DNA of 64,000 nt, from contig NC_064614.1 of assembly GCF_023898315.1 (NCBI RefSeq), forward strand, positions 1,053,450,432-1,053,514,431. The letters are read 5' to 3'. Each line of letters starts with the position of its first letter. Within the stretch, counting starts at the first letter, position 1. Below the pieces are notes generated by a model, which worked only from the letters and a program-made list of their open reading frames with translations, was not told the origin of the DNA and ran no database searches. A program made the position numbers and the translations under genes. This document shows, piece after piece, positions 23,301 through 32,835 of this stretch. This stretch comes from Schistocerca nitens (Eukaryota; Arthropoda; Insecta; Orthoptera; Acrididae).

Positions 23301-24968
23301 ACTGATGACGTGGTCGCATCGTTTCCGATTGATTTTCGTCGTGTCGCTACAGCCACAGCTGCTGACCCTGTCCTTGCTCCCGTTTTGCGTTTTGTTGCTA
23401 CGCACTGGCCCGTGTCACAGTCACGGATCGAGGATCCGCTGGTTCGCCGATTTTTTGCTCACAAGGAGAGACTTTTTGTACGACGTGGTGTTTTGTTGTT
23501 GCGTTCTGATAATGATCAGTCCCGAGTCGTGGTCCCACGTTCGTTACAGTCCTCTGTCTTACGGCTTCTTCACCACGGACATTGGGGTATAGTGCGTACG
23601 AAACAACTTGCTCGTCAGCACTGTACTTGGTTCGGAATCGATGCTGCGATTACGAATATGTGCTCCTCTTGCGTGGCGTGTGCCGAACAACAATCCGCAC
23701 TGCCGCGGAAATTCTTTGCATGGCCGAAAGCCACTTCCCCTTGGCAACGCTTGCACATCGATTTTGCTGGTCCATTCTGGAATGCTCGTTGGTTGGTTGT
23801 GGTCGATGCTTTCAGTAATTTTCCTTTTGTTGTCCGGATGTCTTCCACGACGTCTTCTGCCACAATCCAAGCCTTGTCTGCTATCTTTTGCATTGAAGGT
23901 CTTCCGCAGACTATTGTTTCCGACAATGGCCCACAATTCATGTCCGCCGAATTTCAGTCCTTCTGCAAGGCCAATGGTATTCAACATCTGACGTCCGCGC
24001 CGTTTTCGCCTCAGTCAAACGGTGCCGCGGAACGATTGGTCCGGACTTTCAAGTCACAGATGTTGAAATTGAAAGTGTCGCATTCTCGGGAGGACGCATT
24101 ATTGCTCTTTTTGTCCTCGTATCGCTCTCAGCCCCGCGATGGTCGCTCGCCGGCTGAGTTGCTCCATGGTCGTTCTCATCGAACCTTGATGTCTTTGCTG
24201 CATCCGCCGCATCAGGTTCCTGTGCAGCGGCAGACTCCTGCTTTTGCTCCTGGCGACGTTGTCTTCTATCGCACCTATCGCGGTTCACGGCGTTGGCTCG
24301 CAGGGCGCATTCTTCGCTGCCTCGGCCGCGCGATGTATTTGGTTTTGGGGGCCTCTGGTGAGGTGCGTCGGCATCTCAATCAGCTGCGCCTCTGTCGTCG
24401 CCCGGGTTCTGCCGCTCCCCGTTTGCTTTCAGCGACGGCGCCGTCTGGTCAGCGCCCTGGGGACCCATCTACTCGCTCGCCTCATCCGCAGGTGTTACCG
24501 ACGCTGCCTTCCATTTTGCCTCATGGCGTCGCGCCGCCGCTGCAGCCGCCGCAGCCGCCGCAGCCGCCTCCGGCGCCGCCCGCGGTGGACGCTTCGCTGC
24601 AGCCGCAACGCGCCTCCCTGGGTCACGCGCCGCCGATCGCTTCCCGTGACCAGCTGTCCTCCGCCATGGAACTCTTGCCCGCTCCGGACCAGATGTCGTC
24701 ATCGCGCGTCGGATTCTCCGACCACATGGAGGTCGACCCTTCGGCCCCTCCTGTCTCTTTACGGGCGCATACACCGCATGTTGACGTGCACCCTGGACTA
24801 GGTTTTCAGGCGTTTCCTAGCTCCCCTCGGACCGAATGGCCGGGTGTGGGTGGCACAGCCTCGCCCGTTGTTAGGCTCCCCACCTCATTGCATACGTCAA
24901 CATGGGGTCCTCCCCACGGCGGGCGGAAGCTTTATCTCACGACCGTTCGCCGATTTGCGGGGGAGTAA
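20358..24968 (+). CDS. Gag-Pol polyprotein of the gypsy element (single frame, 1536 aa)
   Basis: This encodes the particle protein and replication enzymes of the retrotransposon. I chose the ATG at 20358 (MASPDVLSEF) because the frame upstream starts only with a TTG. Order: gag-like region (1-270); zinc knuckles near 275-310 (CPRCATRHSRENC, then CFYCHKKGHVQSV with Arg where the last Cys should be); aspartic protease with LDTGA, Asp about 410; reverse transcriptase with YLDDIVISG, Asp pair about 694-695; RNase H starting LLLMVDASDFGIGAVLAH and TDHKPLT; integrase with an HHCC-type finger and catalytic D1135, D1189 and E1225 (35 residues between the last two). A Pro-rich tail of about 180 residues follows. 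No stop or frameshift interrupts gag and pol, and the stop touches the 3' LTR. Possibly still active apart from the knuckle change. Confidence 0.96.
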   Translation: MASPDVLSEFYHLQNQQTQALLDALGQLIQGQRALHTDAAAAASSLPPPQHAVAPQFRPFDTTQESWQEWSRQFSFHLAAYRIQGNERQPFLLSCVGVSTYRVIVKLFPRRDVATLSYEELLSALDAYFKETVNVVAKRYTFFRTKRTAGQTNREWVATLQGLTRECAFECECGLPYSDTMVRDAIAQNVSDVRIREQILKLVNPSLQQVIDILDRQDTLDFAQDPFETSPAVCHINRPAGPTARDARRPSRPSAQRQPSSQTRAPRKQANAVKSCPRCATRHSRENCPSRQAICFYCHKKGHVQSVRQKKLRSDTHTNSRPFALRRNRTKETQAREPSPMDIHVVHSTPSGDSVHSTKSVRRRRRKSRHVARDSVPVSVPVAQHSRFCRQQDNKLFVDFAGKVIPFQLDTGAAVSLLNHDTYNQLGKPPLRAANVQLNSFSGQKLPVLGQCSLLATYKGQTKLVSFYVLRSSTAVNLFGLDLFQLFNLSIVNQVLSVLQTVPSASVSSLCEEFADIFAPGLGCAKNYAAHLELKENVQPKFFRARNVPHALRDEVARTLHDLESQGVIERVQASLWASPLVILPKPSGKLRLCVDFKATVNPQLVTATFPLPRPEDLFDKLCPGKYFSKLDLAVAYLQIPVDEESQRVLVVNTHLGLYRFKRLPFGCASAPALFQQYLQTVCASVPTAANYLDDIVISGKTEAEHLQNLRTLFQVLRQNGLRLRKDKCVFFAWDLPYLGHVINAQGMHPSPEHLHAIQDLPSPQNLKQLQSVLGKINYYHKFLRNASSISAPLHRLRRKGVPFVWMTECERAFRQLKSALLSNTCLTPFDARKPLLLMVDASDFGIGAVLAHTDGSHDRPIAFASKLLSSAHRNYSQIEKEALALVFGVTKFHDFLYGRHFTIITDHKPLTSLFHPNKPVPPRTAQKFIRWSLFLSQYRYDILYRSTAKHGNADALSRLPVAADKAFDSSELACMFINAETDDVVASFPIDFRRVATATAADPVLAPVLRFVATHWPVSQSRIEDPLVRRFFAHKERLFVRRGVLLLRSDNDQSRVVVPRSLQSSVLRLLHHGHWGIVRTKQLARQHCTWFGIDAAITNMCSSCVACAEQQSALPRKFFAWPKATSPWQRLHIDFAGPFWNARWLVVVDAFSNFPFVVRMSSTTSSATIQALSAIFCIEGLPQTIVSDNGPQFMSAEFQSFCKANGIQHLTSAPFSPQSNGAAERLVRTFKSQMLKLKVSHSREDALLLFLSSYRSQPRDGRSPAELLHGRSHRTLMSLLHPPHQVPVQRQTPAFAPGDVVFYRTYRGSRRWLAGRILRCLGRAMYLVLGASGEVRRHLNQLRLCRRPGSAAPRLLSATAPSGQRPGDPSTRSPHPQVLPTLPSILPHGVAPPLQPPQPPQPPPAPPAVDASLQPQRASLGHAPPIASRDQLSSAMELLPAPDQMSSSRVGFSDHMEVDPSAPPVSLRAHTPHVDVHPGLGFQAFPSSPRTEWPGVGGTASPVVRLPTSLHTSTWGPPHGGRKLYLTTVRRFAGE
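24957..24965 (+). promoter_or_regulatory. Polypurine tract of the gypsy element
   Basis: GCGGGGGAG lies directly before the stop codon TAA and the 3' LTR. This is the expected primer site for plus-strand DNA synthesis. It overlaps the end of the coding frame. Confidence 0.75.
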
Positions 24969-25450
24969 TGTGGTGTCACAGCCAGACACCACACGTGCTA
25001 GGTGGTAGCTTAAATCGGCCGCGGTCCTGTAGTACATGTCGGACCCGCGTGTCGCCACTGTGTGATCGCAAACCTAGCGCCACCACAAGGCAGGTCTCGA
25101 GAGACTGACTCGAACTCAGCCCAGTTGTACGGACGACAGAGCTAGCGACTAGACGTACGAAGCCTTTCTCTCTCATTAGCCGAGAGACAGAATAGCCTTC
25201 AGCTAAGCTAATGGCTACGAACTAGCAAGGCGCCATTAGCCTTACAGTGATTGTAATTAGAGTCTCACTTGTGTTCACCATAGAGATGTACAAGAAGAAA
25301 ATAAAGTTAAGTATTATACCAGCTACATACTTTTCTTCATAGCATTAATTACGTATCCTGTTCCAGTACTTCACGCCCGTCTGCGTTAGTCTCGCGTGCT
25401 TTTTAAGCCACCTCTATTTACAAGGTGTTGGCCCAGCTGCCGACACATCA
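24969..25450 (+). repeat. 3' LTR of the gypsy element
   Basis: 482 bp, same length as the 5' LTR. Differences seen: three bases in the CTCATTA...GAGAGA region (25179-25182 against 20030-20033) and A/G in the CTCGC(A/G)TGC stretch near the end. It joins directly to LINE sequence at 25451. Confidence 0.96.
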
Positions 25451-26493
25451 TTTTCCTTCCCAACTTCTGTGATGGCCCTTTTTAGAGATGTCCATTCCTC
25501 TTCAACCGTACTGCCTACTGCGCTATTCCTTATTGCTGTATCTATAGCGTTAGAGAACTTCAAACGTATCTCGTCATTCCTTAGTACTTCCGTATCCCAC
25601 TTCTTTGCGTATTGATTCTTCCTGACTAATGTCTTGAACTTCAGCCTACTCTTCATCACTACTATATTGTGATCTGAGTCTATATCTGTTCCTGGGTACG
25701 CCTTACAATCCAGTATCTGATTTCGGAATCTTTGTCTGACCATGATGTAATCTAATTGAAATCTTCCCGTATCTCCCGGCCTTTTCCAAGTATACCTCCT
25801 CCTCTTGTGATTCTTGAACAGGGTATTCGCTATTACTAGCTGAAACTTGTTACAGAACTCAATTAGTCTTTCTCCTCTTTCATTCCTTGTCCTAAGCCCA
25901 TATTCTCCTGTAACCTTTTCTTCTGCTCCTTGCCCTACAACTGCATTCCAGTCGCCCATGACTATTAGATTTTCGTCCCCCTTTACATACTGCATTACCC
26001 TTTCAATATCATCATACACTTTCTGTATCTGTTCATCCTCAGCTTGCGACGTCAGCATGTATACCTGAACTATCGTTGTCGGTGTTGGTCTGCTGTCGAT
26101 TCTGATCAGAACAACCCGGTCACTGAACTGTTCACAGTAACACACCCTCTGCCCTACCTGCCTATTCATAACGAATTCTACACCTGTTATAACATTTTCT
26201 GCTGCTGTTGATATTACCCGATACTCATCTGACCAGAAATCCTTGTCTTCCTTCCACTTCACTTCACTTACCCCTACTATATCTAGATTGAGCCTTTGCA
26301 TTTCCCTTTTCAGATTTTCTAGTTTCCCTACCACGTTCAAGCTTCTGACATTCCACGCCCCGACTCGTAGAACGTTATCCTTTCGTTGATTATTCAATCT
26401 TTTTCTCATGGTAATCTCCCCCTTGGCAGTCCCCTCCCGGAGATCCGAATGGGGGACTATTTCGGAATCTTTGGCCAATGGAGGGATCATCAT
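25451..26493 (-). pseudogene. Endonuclease part of RTE LINE copy B
   Basis: APE-type endonuclease, open from the ATG at 26493 to the gypsy insertion. Motifs in order: AWNVRSLNVVGKLE, the catalytic Glu in VSEVKWKEDKDFW, GDWNAVVGQGAEEKVTGE, RRYTWKRPGDTGRFQLDYI, and DIDSDHNIVV with the catalytic SDH intact. All key residues can be seen. The domain would continue into the reverse transcriptase at 19819 had the gypsy element not inserted; as it stands translation runs about 12 codons into the LTR and stops. Confidence 0.92.
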
Positions 26494-26761
26494 GACACTT
26501 CTTCAATTACAGGCCACATGTCCTGTGGATACACGTTACGTGTCTTTAATGCAGTGGTTTCCATTGCCTTCTGCATCCTCATGTCGTTGATCATTGCTGA
26601 TTCTTCCGCCTTTAGGGGCAATTTCCCACCCCTAGGACAAGAGAGTGCCCTGACCCTCTATCCGTTCCTCCGCCCTCTTTGACAAGGCCGTTGGCAGAAT
26701 GAGGCTGACTTCTTATGCCGGAAATCTTCGGCCGCCAGTGCTGATTATTTATCAAAATTTT

Positions 26762-26843
26762 GGCAGTGGCGGGGATCGAACCCGGGACCGAAGACGTTTT
26801 GAATATGAATCAAAGACGCTACCCCTAGACCACGGGTACTCAT
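26762..26843 (-). other. tRNA-like 5' end of RTE LINE copy B
   Basis: On the minus strand: TGGTCTAGGGG (A-box-like, 26822-26832), then a five-pair stem TTTGA/TCAAA enclosing the seven-base loop TTCATAT, whose centre gives a CAT anticodon (Met-like), then GGTTCGATCCC (B box, 26773-26783) within a CGGG/CCCG T-arm. The same block begins copy A, and sequence outside it is unrelated in the two copies. It may work as an internal Pol III promoter for the LINE; that is inference. Confidence 0.7.
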
Positions 26844-26845
26844 AC

Positions 26846-28011
26846 CTCATAACTGCCCGCAATTCTAGAGACTGCTACAGTCCTTGGTCCACGCCGCCCT
26901 CCTCCCCATTTGGCCTGCTCTATCCGACCTTGGGAAAAAGGTGGATGTACTGGTCACCCGCTGCTCCCAGGACAGGACCAGCCTCGAGCCCGCGCCCTCC
27001 TGGACGCTGTGCCGCAACCAGCCGCTAGTGGTACTTGTCGGATGGCAACACCCGCGGGCATCCCTGGCGCTACTGCAGCGCTGCCGCGCCTCCAGCAGCG
27101 TACGCCTCGCCCTGACCCCGGTACGCCAGGTGGGAAGCAAACATGGCCCGTAGACTGGAGTGGAACCGAGCCCCTCCTGCACCCGCTGCAGACCACTGTC
27201 ACTTCCCTCTTTCAGACAGACTGTGTGATCTCCAAGTTCCAGGCTGCCGTTCCGCCCCGCCCCAGTGTTGTATGCCCGGAGGCAGAATATAGCCCAAACA
27301 AGTACATAGAAAGAAAGTACATTTTATGTAGAATACTTATGACATTGCTGCCAGACTGGCCCCTTATAAGCGTAGACCAGCACAGGTTGATCCGAACGCT
27401 CAACTGACCTGGCACACGCTGTCACAAGCTAAAATTGCCCGTTTACTTTTACTGGTTTCCCCTCGCTTCTCACGTAGTGTCAGAGAGAGACACAAACTAT
27501 GGCAGGGATAAATTCCCACACGTCAGCCACTTTAAAATCGCCCTCCTTTCTCCGGCCTAGTGCCCAACCCCACACATCGCAATGACTTCCTGCCTCGTTG
27601 TTTCACCACTCAAAACAAATCGTGCGTGCAATACCGCAGTCGCAGCTCCGCGCTCACGAGTGCCATGTTTACCTTGTCTGGCCTGCTGGCTGTGGTCTGT
27701 TGCCACACTCTGCCAGCGACCCCAGATTTCATCGCGCAACCTCGCCTTCACCGAATTTTGATAAAATTTCCCTTTCCCTCGACTAGGACTGACACTAGCG
27801 CAATAGTTCTCCAGAAAAATACGGAGTCCAGTTTCAGTTTTGTACTTGAAATACTTATGAGCTGAAGCAAATCGATTGAAATATCAGATTAAGAGGGGGT
27901 TGCATCATAGAAACATGCTCCTGGGCAACTGTGGAGCCTAAATTAAAACTGAGCGGAGCCTAGTGAGTGGAAGACTATACACATATTTTTGAGCGAGTCT
28001 TTCTCTATAAT
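26846..28011. other. GC-rich island, then unassigned DNA
   Basis: 26880-27290 is GC-rich with Pro/Ala-rich frames on both strands (for example 165 codons at 26910-27407, +). It resembles the Pro-rich tail of some LTR-element polyproteins in composition only; no motif is visible. The rest, to 28011, has no recognisable feature. The island appears to be the continuation of 17710-17870 across the LINE. Confidence 0.35.
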
Positions 28012-28500
28012 AGAGGGTAACTGAAAAGTTAAGGTGATATACAGCATCCCAATAAGTTCTTTGTGTCACATTCATAAATGTTCAGCTTGTGAATCATTAT
28101 TCATATGGCACTCGTCCACTCTACAATCCAATTCGTGCCACATTCGCCCCGAAGTGTCCGCATTGATGTCAGTCACAGCTGAACTGATGCGTCTGTGTTT
28201 ACAGGGTCATGATGTTTGAAAACTTCTGTAACCACTCGCAAATGAGTAGTGTGTTAGGTGAAGCTTTGTTAAATGTCGTCCTGAGTTTCTGAGGCACAGC
28301 ACTTGTGGCCTCACTCTTGCAGGACTCCATCACGCAAAATACCTTCCCCGTAGGTCTGGCAGCCATGCTGCTGGAGATCACTGGAACAAAAAAAGCATTT
28401 AGTTGGTGTATCAATGCATATAATCATATAATACCTTACCTCAATACAAACCTTTTCTATAATCGCTTGAAACTGACAAAATCATTTTGAGTGACCCTGT
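28012..28500 (-). pseudogene. Short mariner-like transposon, internally deleted (DUF4817-type)
   Basis: On the minus strand, FCVMESCKSEATSAVPQKLR and TTFNKASPNTLLICEWLQKF (28350-28240) match the N-terminal helix-turn-helix of the DUF4817-type transposase family. Further on, VWHELDCRVDECHMNNDSQ and AEHL (about 28140-28080) match its C-terminal end. The catalytic core between is missing. Ends are weakly inverted: GAGGGTAACTGAAAAG on the left and GTGACCCTGT on the right. It is a MITE-like deletion derivative and cannot encode a working transposase. Confidence 0.65.
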
Positions 28501-29707
28501 ATTACATCTCAAATTTTTTCTCCTACGACATCTGTGACTGAATGCTGAGTAAAGTCTTTTACTACCACATAGTTCTGAACAGGTGTCGACACTGCTAATC
28601 TCGACAATTATTTGCCAGCTGACTTAACTTTACTCGCCTCTAGCCTTCACTATCACATAATGTCTACTAAGATCCGTTAGTAAAACATTACACAACCGAA
28701 AGTTGTTCAGCGAAGCTTGAAAGTACTGGAACGTTTAATGATTTGTGTTACTACACCATTCTTCCAGAGCGCCGCCATTAGGTTAGGCTTTGTAAGCAAG
28801 TCCCAGGAGTATTAAGTGCACTTAACGGTTAGCTCATTTAGCGAACCGAGTTAATCTGCGTCTGGCTAATGGAAGTCCATTATCCGCTTACTCCTCTCTA
28901 AGTACAACCCGCAACTGCCCCTACCGGTTGCCGAAGTAATGGAGATCGATATAATGCCTACCACTAATTCTTCGGAGACTGTACTGGAAAACACATTTCT
29001 TCTGTCGAGGAACCAGCGCTGTTTTCCAGTTTGACGAGTAGCCTCATGTAACGTTCAGAACGCTAATTGCCGCTCGTGCTGTCTATGATAATAACGTGAG
29101 ATAGACGTGATGTGATTTGTAGGTCCACGACTTTTAGCTGCAAAATGTGACAAAGAAATAAATGATGCTTCAGCTTAAAATTTTGCTACAAAAGGCGCCA
29201 AATTCAACAGCGATCATTTATTGTCAGATGTATGTACATCATAACCCCCCAAACTTTCCAAAACAATTCCCTCAAGAAATGAAAACAAATCTACTGAAAC
29301 ACATCAGTGAAAACAATGACCTACTCGTAGCACTCAATAAAAATCCTGTTGAAACGTGAAACATTTAACATCTTAATAGAGTGAGATTACATCTGCGACC
29401 ACTCAGAAAATGTCTGCAAATAAATAAATACGTAACAGACACAATATGTGAGTACTATGTTCTTAAATGGGTAGTCATAATTCTTGTTTCTTACCATGTA
29501 ACCTATGTAATAGTAGTGACCATGTAACCTATGTAATTGCAGTGAACCTGACATGTTAACTTTTTCGTGCCTAAAAAAATAAATCACATCGTTACATGAT
29601 TAGAGGATATAACGACGGTACAAATTCTGACAAGCAACGTATAACACGTCACTTGTCTGTATCAGGACGCTGTGGTCTGGAAGAGCTGCGTAGATCAAGT
29701 ACTTAGC
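28501..29707. other. Unassigned stretch
   Basis: No frame over 66 codons and no family resemblance. AT-rich; two near-identical ATGTAACCTATGTAAT copies at about 29500-29535 form a minor direct repeat. Confidence 0.5.
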
Positions 29708-29906
29708 AAATGGTTCAAATGGCTCTGAGCACTATGCGACTTAACTTCTGAGGTCGTCAGTCGCCTAGAACTTAGGACAAATTAAACCTAACTAACCTAA
29801 GGACATCACACACATCCGTGCCCGAGGCAGGATTCGAACCTGCGACCGGAGCGGTCGCTCGGCTCCAGACTGCAGCGCCTAGAACCGCACGGCCACTCCG
29901 GCCGGC
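29708..29906 (-). mobile_element. tRNA-derived SINE with 10-bp target-site duplication
   Basis: Minus-strand copy of the family seen at 43604 and 44947: tRNA-like head with GGTTCGAATCCTGCC (B box) and GCCCGAGG-type wording, ending in GAGCCATTTGAACCATTT. Flanked by AGTACTTAGC at 29698-29707 and 29907-29916. Confidence 0.93.
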
Positions 29907-29998
29907 AGTACTTAGCGGACCTGCCTTTCTGGTTCTGTAAATTTGGCGTCCAAACGCACCATCCTCACATGCCAAATTTAGCCATCTTACCTACAGGA

Positions 29999-30129
29999 CC
30001 CCTTCCGCTGGATGTTTCAGTCCTCCCTCGGGCATGGGTGTGTGTTGTTCTTAGTTTAAGTAAGTTTAAGTAGTGTTTAAGTCTAGGGACCGATGACAGC
30101 AGTTTGGTCCCTTAGGAATTCACACACAT
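29999..30129 (+). mobile_element. 5'-truncated tRNA-derived SINE
   Basis: Begins inside the B-box region (CAGTCCTCCCTCGGGCATGG) and continues with the SINE body (AAGTCTAGGGACCGATGAC) to CACACACAT. CTACAGGA stands at 29991-29998 and again at 30130-30137 and may be its duplication. Confidence 0.75.
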
Positions 30130-30137
30130 CTACAGGA

Positions 30138-31984
30138 AGGCTAACTGAATGCAAGTACTACAGTACTCTGGAGAAGTAGCTACACTAGAAATTTTAACAG
30201 AGATAAATCTCGTAATATCTTGATATATTGTCTGGGGCAAGTTGCCTCCGACTTCGATGTGAACATTCGTTAGAGTGGTGGCACAACGTTTCAGCTCCTT
30301 CGATCAGGTATATTGATAATTTTTATTTATGGACACGCAACTGAGGAAGACAGGACCACAAAAGTTGAAGATGTCCTTCGATCAGATTTCACAGTGCTCT
30401 CGTAAACATGACTTTCGTCGCTCGGCTCGACATACCCGATACGCAAGACAAGTTACTTGCACCAGAACACACAAAAAAGATCTCCCATCATTCTGTTCTG
30501 TTCAAAACTATACCTGCTTCGCGGATCTTCCTACCATGCACCGTCAGGATGGTTTTGGAAATACTGGCAGCTTCGTAACAAACACAAAACATAGTAACTC
30601 TCTCCCTGTCGCAACCAAGAGGTCATCAGCGACGAGCCACTCATAACACATCAGACTGAAAACATCGGAAGAGTAGAGGAAATCAACTTATTTACTTCCA
30701 CTGCAAGAATAGAGTCGCGATTGTCAAAAGCTTTGCGCATTGTTTGATATCGTCTAAATGTGCGAGTGTGTCGTAAAGCAAGCAACACCTACACCCGCCA
30801 AACAAATTCATTTCCTACGTGACTTGACTGGAGAAATCATGTAATATGCACAAAGACAAAATGCATTTTGCCACCCCCAACTGCACAACCACCTCCCCAT
30901 ACGTCCGCTCGCATCAGACCCCGTCCACCTTCTCTTGGGACAATGGCGCGTGTTCCTCCATGCTGCCCCATCAGGGCGAAAATGACGTAACGTTCTCACC
31001 TTTAATAATTGTGAATGTTTTTTATATTAGAATACCTTCCGTCAATACCGTCGACCCTTACAAAATGATATCTGTCAGAATTTCATCTCTCTCCCAACCA
31101 TTACAATCCCTGATACGAGTTCTGAATTTGCTTTTCTCGAAACTCTGTTCTTCAATACCTGCAGGCAAATGGTCAATTGTACTGTATTCCGAAAGCACTT
31201 CATTTCTGGTTTTCCCATGGCTGTTATCTCGAAGAAGGAACGATGTATGACATAAAGCTTGCCTTTCACTTCTTGTTTACCTTAGAACTCTTAAGTCTTC
31301 CTTGTAGCTGAAGAATCATCTGGCAAAGCACCTAAAATCTGTATACATCCTCAAAATCACTACTGATAGAAACTGAAACACGTCAAGCCACTTTCATTGC
31401 TTAATACGCTAGAAAGGAGGCTGGACCAGACCCAGTTATGATTCACGTCTATTGTTAGGTACACCGTCTAACCCAAAATTCCCCATGTCAGGTTAACTGA
31501 CGACTGTGGGGACAGGAAGGGCATCAGATCAAAATGTTATAATGAAAACATATAAAAAAGGATGGGATAAAAAATAGGAAAGACAGAAACACCACTGTTC
31601 CACACCAAATACGCATTCTAGTGATAAACGGGGAATATATCAAAGGAAGCCTTGTGTTTCGCATGTACTGGATGGTTACAGGAACTTTCACTATTTGAGC
31701 CAGACGGAAAATTGTTTACCATATGAATATCCAACTTCATATGAATGATGTGAAGACTGTGCGCTGTAGGATCTGCATTGTTATAGGGTGATACAGGTAA
31801 GGTGGCGGCAGAGCGAAGCATTCTACACAGAGAGAGAGAGATGGAGTATGCTTTCGACGTCGCCAGTTTGCCCTTTCACTGCAGTCATTGCTGCACTGTC
31901 ATGCATCAGTTGAGTGGGCTGCTAAATGGTCACGCGCCTAGCAATGTTGTTATTCCTAAGAGTTTCACCACTGTAGCGGATATA
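30138..31984. other. Unassigned stretch
   Basis: Frames of 105 (30329-30646, +) and 134 codons (30846-31250, +) show no domain or family wording. No element ends or RNA genes identified. Confidence 0.45.
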
Positions 31985-32605
31985 TGAGGGCTGTTTGGAA
32001 AGTAAGGTCCGATCGGGCGCGAAATGGAAACCACGGTGAAAATCCGATAAAGCTTTTCACAGATGTGTTGGGTAGTGTTTCTAGTATGCCTGTCGGTCAC
32101 GTCGGCATAAAGATGCCTACAAAATAGCGTCTTCCACCAAGTATAAGTGCCCACTGAGAGATGTCACCTGATTTCCTGCAGCCCAATAACGCATCTCTCT
32201 GGCCGTTCCTTCTTAATGATAATTGTCGGCCGCACTTCACAGGGGCAATGATGCATTTTCGATGGGAAGTATTTTATCACCCATAATAAAGCCCGTAACT
32301 AGATGCCCCTAAGTGTCATACCTGCTGACATGAATGCTGGCCTTGAAGGCAACTTTTTGGCACATTCAATGAACTGTAGACAAGTATACAGAATTGGTGA
32401 AAAGCACACCCAGCTCCCTTTTATGACGAGGGTAATGGAAAGGTGCTACAACGATGAGACAAATTTGTAAGTCGGAGCGGTGACTATGTACAGAAGTAGC
32501 TGAAACGTGTACGTAACTGTAGCAAAAAAAAAAAAAAAACTTTTTGATTCTCATAGTGGTTTCCATTTCGCGACCGATCGGACCTTACTTTCGGAATAGT
32601 CCGCG
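31985..32605. mobile_element. Mariner-derived MITE with ~60-bp inverted ends
   Basis: The left end reads GAAAGTAAGGTCCGATCGG then GCGAAATGGAAACCAC, and the same wording in reverse complement closes the element at 32544-32605. TA stands on both outer sides (31983-31984 and 32606-32607). The 621-bp interior retains a start-like ATGCCTACAAAA near 32112 but no usable frame, and has a poly-A run at 32522-32539. This is a deletion derivative of a mariner-like transposon that would need a transposase from elsewhere. Confidence 0.88.
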
Positions 32606-32835
32606 TATGCACCTCGTAGAGAATATTCTACCTACACTTTAAATTCACGTTTCAGTCACACTTTATGAGTAATTGGTCCCGCTATTTTCGTGGATTCCAA
32701 TCTCTTTTTGATCTACTGGTTTTGATATAGTCTATACCTGCAGAAATAATGCGTTTTTCGTTGTCATACACGATTTTTGTTATTCAGGCGAAACGATGTA
32801 GTGGTGACGCTTCCTACATTACATTACACTAATAT

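Larger units (their letters stand above)
19820..25450 (+). mobile_element. Ty3/gypsy LTR retrotransposon, nearly intact
   Basis: Two 482-bp LTRs (19820-20301 and 24969-25450), a primer-binding site, one long gag-pol frame and a polypurine tract are all present. I count about 4 differences between the LTRs, three of them clustered, so insertion was recent. It sits in the endonuclease/reverse transcriptase linker of RTE LINE copy B. Flanks read GTTTCC on the left and TTTTCC on the right, a duplication blurred by one base. No envelope gene. The reading of Ty3/gypsy follows from the order protease, reverse transcriptase, RNase H, integrase. Confidence 0.96.
17871..26845 (-). mobile_element. RTE-type LINE copy B, full length but split by a gypsy element
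   Basis: Reading leftwards, the element has a tRNA-like 5' end (26843-26762), a leader, an endonuclease (26493-25451), a gypsy insertion (25450-19820), a reverse transcriptase (19819-17890), and a poly-A tail seen as a T run at 17871-17886. Without the insertion it would be about 3.3 kb, a normal RTE length. RTE LINEs move by target-primed reverse transcription. The 3' flank and 5' flank show no clear target-site duplication. Confidence 0.9.

Noticed and set aside
24244..24801. 185-codon frame in +1 within the gypsy pol
   Set aside because: Low-complexity shadow of the Pro-rich Pol tail; no envelope features such as signal peptide or membrane segment.
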